Below are positions 33,594 to 38,013 of a stretch of 38,013 bases of DNA, piece by piece (within the stretch, counting starts at the first letter, position 1; the number at the start of each line of letters is the position of its first letter). This stretch comes from an uncultured Aquabacterium sp. GTDB taxonomy: Bacteria; Pseudomonadota; Gammaproteobacteria; Burkholderiales; Burkholderiaceae_C. The position numbers and the translations under genes are program-made. The notes beneath the pieces were generated by a model that worked only from the letters and a program-made list of their open reading frames with translations, was not told the origin of the DNA and ran no database searches. The DNA lies in the NCBI RefSeq assembly GCF_913773725.1, contig NZ_CAJYGK010000124.1, forward strand, positions 1 through 38,013, written 5' to 3'.

Positions 33594-35591
33594 TTAATTC
33601 TTGTGCAGACCAAGCTTCTCGAAAAGCACGCGATTTCTGCGTGCTGCATCCTTCAGAAGCTTGTCGTAGGAAATTATTTCGACGTAGCCGTTGCCGCCTG
33701 TGAGCGTCTTGAAATAGCCTTCGCCGTCAATCGACTCGTGATAGTTCATGCGCATCTCTCGCTTGAGAGAAGGCGTTAAATCCGCAATCAAATAGCCGAA
33801 AAATCGAATGCCGCGAGCGTTGATGGGCCTTCCATCCACATCGTCAAGTTTGCTCTCTTGAATCTCGACAAACCGCTTGATGATCTGCTGGGCGGGGTCC
33901 GCCTGATAATCGTCGCGACCGGGGCGCTTGAACTCAATAACGACAATCGCACCTGTGGAGTCCTCTTCTTCCCGAACTCCGATGGGTGTGTCGTAGAAGA
34001 AGGCGCAGATGTCTGGCTCTTTTCCGGAGGTGTCTTCAAGACCCTCAATCGAGTTCAGTTTCTTGTCAGAGGTGAGCAACGTGTGATAACAAAGCCGCTC
34101 GTCAATCACCCACAGGTTCTGCTGTTCAATGAAAATGTCCTTCGAAGTGGCTCCCATTGGAAAGAGCATCTTGTGCAAGACCCGTTCAAGCGGGTATTTG
34201 TTGTCTGAACGTCGTTTTTTGAGGCTCAGCGACACCAAGTCAAGAATCGTCCGGCGATGGGTGATGTACTTCGCCAGCTCGGCCTTGCCCAGCTCGTTGG
34301 CTTGCTCCGCAAGTGTTTGGAAACGCTCCGCATACTGCTCAAACGACTCGGTCTCAAAGTAGGTGGCCGCGTGGCGCAAGTCTTTGCGGACACTGTCTTC
34401 TACGTCCCGTTTGACATGCAAGAGTGCTTCGTCCAATTTCTCGTCCGACAGGCCGGGTTGAATTCGCTGTTCGATGATTTCGCGGTAGCGAGGATGCGTC
34501 AGCGCCCGGTATTCCGGCGCTTGCTCGACGAACCTCTCGATCTGGACGCGCTTCTCTTCGTTGGTTGACTTCAGGTCGCCTGTGAGCAAAGGGCGTAATG
34601 CGCCTGTGATGCCTTGGTTCAAGGCGCGGCGAGAAACCAATGTCTGCTCCAGCTCGGGCTCGTCGTCGCTCTGAAACGCGATGCGCGTGCGCTCCTGGTT
34701 GGCATGGTCGTCAAGATACTCCCCGGTCACCAGCACGATGAGGGTGTACGGCGACTGCTCGTCATCCAGAAACTTCTCGGGCAGCTCCGGCAGCAGGTCT
34801 CGCAGCTTGGTGGTGGTGACTTCCCGGCCGTTGGCGCACAGGTTCAGCTCGTGGCGCGAGCGGCCATCACGGTGTCGATAGGCCTGCAAAGCGAACGTAT
34901 GGCCGGACACATCGAAGAATTGCTCCTCAATGTGGGCGAGCACCGTGGACTGGAACAGCGCGTGCAGGTCAATCGGCGCGTGACCAGGTGATTCCAGCGT
35001 CATCGGCGGGCAAGAGCGGGCCGCGAACCGAATCAGGAAATGCGCGATCACGCGTTCGGCAATGGTCTCGGGCTGGGTGGGCCACCCGGCGCGGAACTTC
35101 TCGTCCATGCCGCGCAGAGAGGTCTGCGTACCGCACTTCTCGGTGACCTCGGACGTGACATCCGCGCCCTTCAGCTCATCTTCAATGCTGAAGTCGAACT
35201 CGCGCAGCAGGGCCTGGCCCTCGCGTTTGAAGACGCTGCGAATGCGGACTGACGAGAACACCTTCAGAAAGGTGAAGCGGCCGACACCTCGGCCACCCAG
35301 TTTCACCTTCGAAAGGGTGTGGGCCTCCTTGAAGGAGGCCAGGTTCTTGTCGTTGAAGCCCACGCCATCGTCGATGACATCGAAGCCGTCCACGACCAGC
35401 GTTCCGTCTCCGCCCTGGTGGGCCAGGTCATTGGAGGCGATCAACCGGATGCGGATCGAGTGGTTGATAAAGCCGTCCTGATGCTCTTCGATGGCATCAA
35501 CAGCGTTGGAGATGGCCTCGTACAGAGGCATCATGGCCTTGGCCTGGGAAAGCTCCAGGCGATCTACCAGCCCCTTGATGTTGGCTTGCAC
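33594..35591 (-). CDS. GHKL ATPase fused to PD-(D/E)XK nuclease-like domain
   Basis: The protein has 665 residues. The N-terminal Hsp90/MutL/MORC-type ATPase motifs are clear: YEAISNAVDAIEE (24-36), DVIDDGVGFND (71-81) and LGGRGVGRFTFLKVF (98-112), so this is not a sensor kinase (no phosphoacceptor domain). A middle region (200-330) resembles the transducer part of MutL/MORC proteins, and a helical segment follows. At the C-terminus, EPDICAFF followed by IVVIEFKRPGRDD (Asp near 527, Glu553, Lys555) fits a PD-(D/E)XK nuclease core. The GTG start overlaps the AIPR stop as TAGTG with GGGAGG upstream. It is second in the AIPR-GHKL-Mod-Res operon. ATP-driven DNA clamping and cleavage is inferred. 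Confidence 0.82.
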   Translation of the reverse strand: MQANIKGLVDRLELSQAKAMMPLYEAISNAVDAIEEHQDGFINHSIRIRLIASNDLAHQGGDGTLVVDGFDVIDDGVGFNDKNLASFKEAHTLSKVKLGGRGVGRFTFLKVFSSVRIRSVFKREGQALLREFDFSIEDELKGADVTSEVTEKCGTQTSLRGMDEKFRAGWPTQPETIAERVIAHFLIRFAARSCPPMTLESPGHAPIDLHALFQSTVLAHIEEQFFDVSGHTFALQAYRHRDGRSRHELNLCANGREVTTTKLRDLLPELPEKFLDDEQSPYTLIVLVTGEYLDDHANQERTRIAFQSDDEPELEQTLVSRRALNQGITGALRPLLTGDLKSTNEEKRVQIERFVEQAPEYRALTHPRYREIIEQRIQPGLSDEKLDEALLHVKRDVEDSVRKDLRHAATYFETESFEQYAERFQTLAEQANELGKAELAKYITHRRTILDLVSLSLKKRRSDNKYPLERVLHKMLFPMGATSKDIFIEQQNLWVIDERLCYHTLLTSDKKLNSIEGLEDTSGKEPDICAFFYDTPIGVREEEDSTGAIVVIEFKRPGRDDYQADPAQQIIKRFVEIQESKLDDVDGRPINARGIRFFGYLIADLTPSLKREMRMNYHESIDGEGYFKTLTGGNGYVEIISYDKLLKDAARRNRVLFEKLGLHKN

Positions 35592-37357
35592 TATTGATTT
35601 CCTCCCTGGTTCTGCTGCGCCAAGGCCGCCATCAAACGGCCTTTCACGGATCGACAGTCCGTTTTGTTTTCAAAGACGCTGCGAGCTTGCTTGTTCCACT
35701 GAACTGCTTGAACGACGGTGACCAAGCGATCTGCCACCAAGTCGATCTCACGAGAGAGCGCCGTCAGCTCGTCCGTGTTGAGATTCAACTCGGCGCCGTT
35801 GTGCAGTGGCAGCCGGATGAAGATCACGTGCAGCACCATCCACGCACCGTGGGCCAGCACCTCTCTGGCGGGCAACGCGCCGGCCGGCAACCCTTGGGGA
35901 TCGCCCTCGGCACTCGCACGATCTCTAACCTTGCCGATGACGGTGCGGCCGATCTGGGCAATGCGCCACATCTGCTTGGCGGTCAGAGAATCTGCGAACA
36001 GTCGCTCGTAGGACTGGCGTAACGGATCGGTCGCAGGCACAAGGCCCTCTCGTCCGAAGAGCCGCTTCTTGTCTGACTTTGCAGCGACCAGGTAATCCTG
36101 CCACTCGTTCGTCGTGACCGCGCAGGCTAAAAACGGAGCCAGCTCTCGGGCGCTGAAACTGGTTGGGGATGGCGGCGCATCGTCCTGACCATGCTTGACG
36201 ATGTACTCGATACCGGCCATCTTCAGCGTCTGCTGCCACATGGCTTGCCGCTCATCCAGCGCAGCGAAGTCTTCCAAGTCAACCGCGTTCTGACGGTTCC
36301 GGGACTGCGTTACCTGATCGCCAAAGCCGTCAGGCGCGTTGTCCAGGCACACAAACGTCGCCATCACCATGGCGGGATTCGCTTCATAGTGGGCTATCGG
36401 CTCTTTGGCGATGGCTCCCACGGTCTGGGCACCGTTGATGATGGACAGCCCTCGTACATGAAACCTTCCTGACTCCCGATGGGGGTCGCGAGGATGCTGC
36501 TCATTGATGGCCTCACAGAGGAACGTGACGCCATTGTTGAAGTAGAAGAAGTGCTCTGGCTCCTGTTGCAGGGTCTCCGTCAGGCCTGCGTTAACGGTGG
36601 TTGTTCCCTTGAAGCGTCTGATGTTTCGGTCAACCAGGCGGTCTTCGTACTGCACCCACAGTTCTGCAAGGCGCTTTGCCTCCATGCGGCCGTAGAACGC
36701 CCTGTACGGCGTCTGGGTGTGCCCGAAGTCCTTCAGCTCGACATCGGCTTCTATGGCTTCGGCCGAGATGCCGTCCAAGTGGAGATCGTGAAGGGTAGTG
36801 AGCCCGTAAGCGTGGCAGCGCAGGAATCCGGGATTCGGCCCATTGAACGCACGCTCCAGGTCGGAAAAGATGTCCCTTCGGTCATCGGAGACTGCCGTAC
36901 CGGAGTAGGCGAGTACCACCTTGACCTTGCAGACGCCGCTGTTCAATGCATTGGCTATTGCGCCGCTGCGGTTCTGAAGTGCGTTGTTGAAGCGGCCCCA
37001 GCGGCCCTGGATGAGATCGGTGACGCCATCCCGAAACTTGGCCACGTCACCGAGCTCGGGCTCACCGGAGCCGGACTCTTTGTACTTCGACTGGACAAGC
37101 CAGATGGTTTGATCGTTAGCCACGAATACCGAGTCGATGCCGTGGTCCAGGCCGCCGTCGATGCTCGCGGCGACGGCCTCTTCCAAGGTCGCGCCAGCGG
37201 CTTCATGCAGTACGAACGCCGCAATCGCCTTGGACAGGAAATTGCTGCGGCGGGACTCCGGGCTCGTGCCCGTCCCGGTGATGAGCGCTGCGTAGTCGGC
37301 GTCCAGCTTTTGGCACAGCAGGTCTAGTTCAAGCGGGCGAATTGGTGCTGTTGCCAT
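35591..37357 (-). CDS. AIPR-family phage-resistance protein
   Basis: The 588-residue protein matches the AIPR family (abortive infection phage resistance). Its core motifs are RNIRRFKGTTTVNAGL (244-259), EHFFYFNNGVTFLCE (268-282) and LSIINGAQTVGAI (304-316). The N-terminus has a Mrr/REase-like pattern: GIDSVFV (73-79) followed by IWLVQSKYK (85-93), where Asp75, Gln89 and Lys91 could be a (D)-QxK nuclease site. AIPR proteins occur in phage-defence and R-M operons, but their activity is poorly known. It is the first gene of the four-gene unit. The ATG at 37357 is chosen over a TTG five codons upstream, though neither has a strong ribosome site. Confidence 0.88.
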   Translation of the reverse strand: MATAPIRPLELDLLCQKLDADYAALITGTGTSPESRRSNFLSKAIAAFVLHEAAGATLEEAVAASIDGGLDHGIDSVFVANDQTIWLVQSKYKESGSGEPELGDVAKFRDGVTDLIQGRWGRFNNALQNRSGAIANALNSGVCKVKVVLAYSGTAVSDDRRDIFSDLERAFNGPNPGFLRCHAYGLTTLHDLHLDGISAEAIEADVELKDFGHTQTPYRAFYGRMEAKRLAELWVQYEDRLVDRNIRRFKGTTTVNAGLTETLQQEPEHFFYFNNGVTFLCEAINEQHPRDPHRESGRFHVRGLSIINGAQTVGAIAKEPIAHYEANPAMVMATFVCLDNAPDGFGDQVTQSRNRQNAVDLEDFAALDERQAMWQQTLKMAGIEYIVKHGQDDAPPSPTSFSARELAPFLACAVTTNEWQDYLVAAKSDKKRLFGREGLVPATDPLRQSYERLFADSLTAKQMWRIAQIGRTVIGKVRDRASAEGDPQGLPAGALPAREVLAHGAWMVLHVIFIRLPLHNGAELNLNTDELTALSREIDLVADRLVTVVQAVQWNKQARSVFENKTDCRSVKGRLMAALAQQNQGGNQ

Positions 37358-37497
37358 AGAGTCAACGCTCAATCAGCGACGAAAAATGCGCTGCTTCAAC
37401 TTGTGCGCTCGCATCACGCGGCTTGGCAGAGAGGCAATCTTGTCCTCTGATACCAGCGCTCGGCTTGGAAGTATTGGGGGGCGGCAGAAACACCATG

Positions 37498-37914
37498 TCA
37501 GTGGTACTTCCCAGAGCGATTGTTGAATGCCGGCTTGGTGCCTTCGAGTACGGTCACAACGGCGCTGTTTAGCGTCGGGTTTTCCAATGAGCCAGCTACG
37601 TAATTGATGCTGCAGTTCGAGGCTCGATCAAACGATGCATGAATAATCTGCTCGGCGTCACAGACCACCGCCAGGTTCGGGTTATGAGTGACCATGATGA
37701 TCTGGCGCTTCTTTTTGGCCTCAGTTAGCACCGGAACCAAGAGGCGGAACACCGTCTCGTTGTCCAAGTTTTCTTCTGGCTGGTCCAGGATGATGGGCGT
37801 CTTGCCGTTGTCCACCAGCAAATAGAAGATCAGCAAAAGCGCACCGCGCTGTCCGGGAGACAGCTGCTCAATCTGCGTATCCTGGACCCCGATGGCCACC
37901 CCAAACTGCTCCAC
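37498..37914 (-). pseudogene. 5'-truncated TrlF-like ABC-type ATPase
   Basis: About 138 residues show only the C-terminal half of an SMC/ABC-like ATPase: signature QLSPGQRGALLLIFYLL, Walker B PIILDQPEENLDNETV, and the H-loop MVTHNPNLAV. It ends in a VLEGTKPAFNNR-type tail. This combination is most like TrlF-family ATPases, which also carry an N-terminal PHP domain. No Walker A is present: the frame stays open upstream only to a TAA at 38013-38011, and the sequence before about 37950 belongs to another reading frame that ends there. It therefore looks like a remnant left by deletion or recombination. A short expressed protein from the GTG at 37914 cannot be excluded, but it should not bind ATP. 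Confidence 0.65.
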
Positions 37915-37952
37915 TGTTGGCCAGTCAAACTGCTCCAGGCAGGACGGGGTGA

Positions 37953-38013
37953 TTATGCAGGGTCGGGCGTGATGGCCAGCCGCGCGGCGGCCTCCTTGAG
38001 TCGGTAGCTCTTA
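37953..38013 (-). CDS. C-terminal end of an unidentified gene (partial)
   Basis: In a frame different from the TrlF-like fragment, the minus strand reads KSYRLKEAAARLAITPDPA followed by TAA (37955-37953), which looks like a natural helical C-terminus. The gene would start beyond the window edge. Only about 19 residues are visible, so no identity can be given. It could also be part of the original 5' half of the ATPase gene brought out of frame. Confidence 0.3.
   Translation of the reverse strand, partial: KSYRLKEAAARLAITPDPA

Overview
The window looks like a high-GC betaproteobacterial chromosome, most likely Burkholderiales (inferred from protein style and base composition; no species-level marker is visible). 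It splits into ordinary chromosome (about 1-8830) and an integrated accessory element that starts at a disrupted tRNA-Pro gene (about 8833) and runs off the right edge.

Chromosomal part: a DUF2726-type membrane-anchored protein, htpG with a sigma-32-like promoter, an elongator tRNA-Met with promoter and terminator, a small secreted protein, an Lrp/AsnC regulator divergent from dadA (D-amino acid dehydrogenase), a LigB/DODA-type dioxygenase and a methyl-accepting chemotaxis protein.

Accessory part, left half (8833-19550): on the minus strand the last ~47 nt of a tRNA-Pro(CGG) gene, followed by its terminator, are joined to foreign DNA. A tyrosine integrase starts about 80 bp away. Next come a short direct-repeat array, a type VI secretion cargo cassette (PAAR protein, glycine-rich membrane-active effector candidate, four-helix membrane immunity candidate), an XRE regulator divergent from a lipoprotein and zinc-ribbon membrane protein pair, a minus-strand cluster (small SMP-like protein, HicA-like protein, 732-residue ankyrin protein), and a zinc-finger/Lon-like AAA+ ATPase divergent from a possible HTH regulator.

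Accessory part, right half (19569-38013): a defence island with every gene on the minus strand. In transcription order it holds a truncated TrlF-like ATPase at the edge, then AIPR protein, GHKL ATPase-nuclease, type III Mod and type III Res (one tightly packed operon), then McrB-McrC, then a four-gene SMC system with Toprim subunit (Wadjet/MksBEFG-like, jetABCD order). Junctions inside each system are 1-4 nt overlaps or a 12-nt gap, while the systems are separated by gaps of 140-450 nt. This suggests separate transcription units stacked side by side.

The most novel-looking unit is the AIPR, GHKL-nuclease, Mod, Res operon. The SMP-like/HicA-like/ankyrin cluster, the zinc-finger AAA+ pair and the PAAR cassette are also candidates for undescribed systems.
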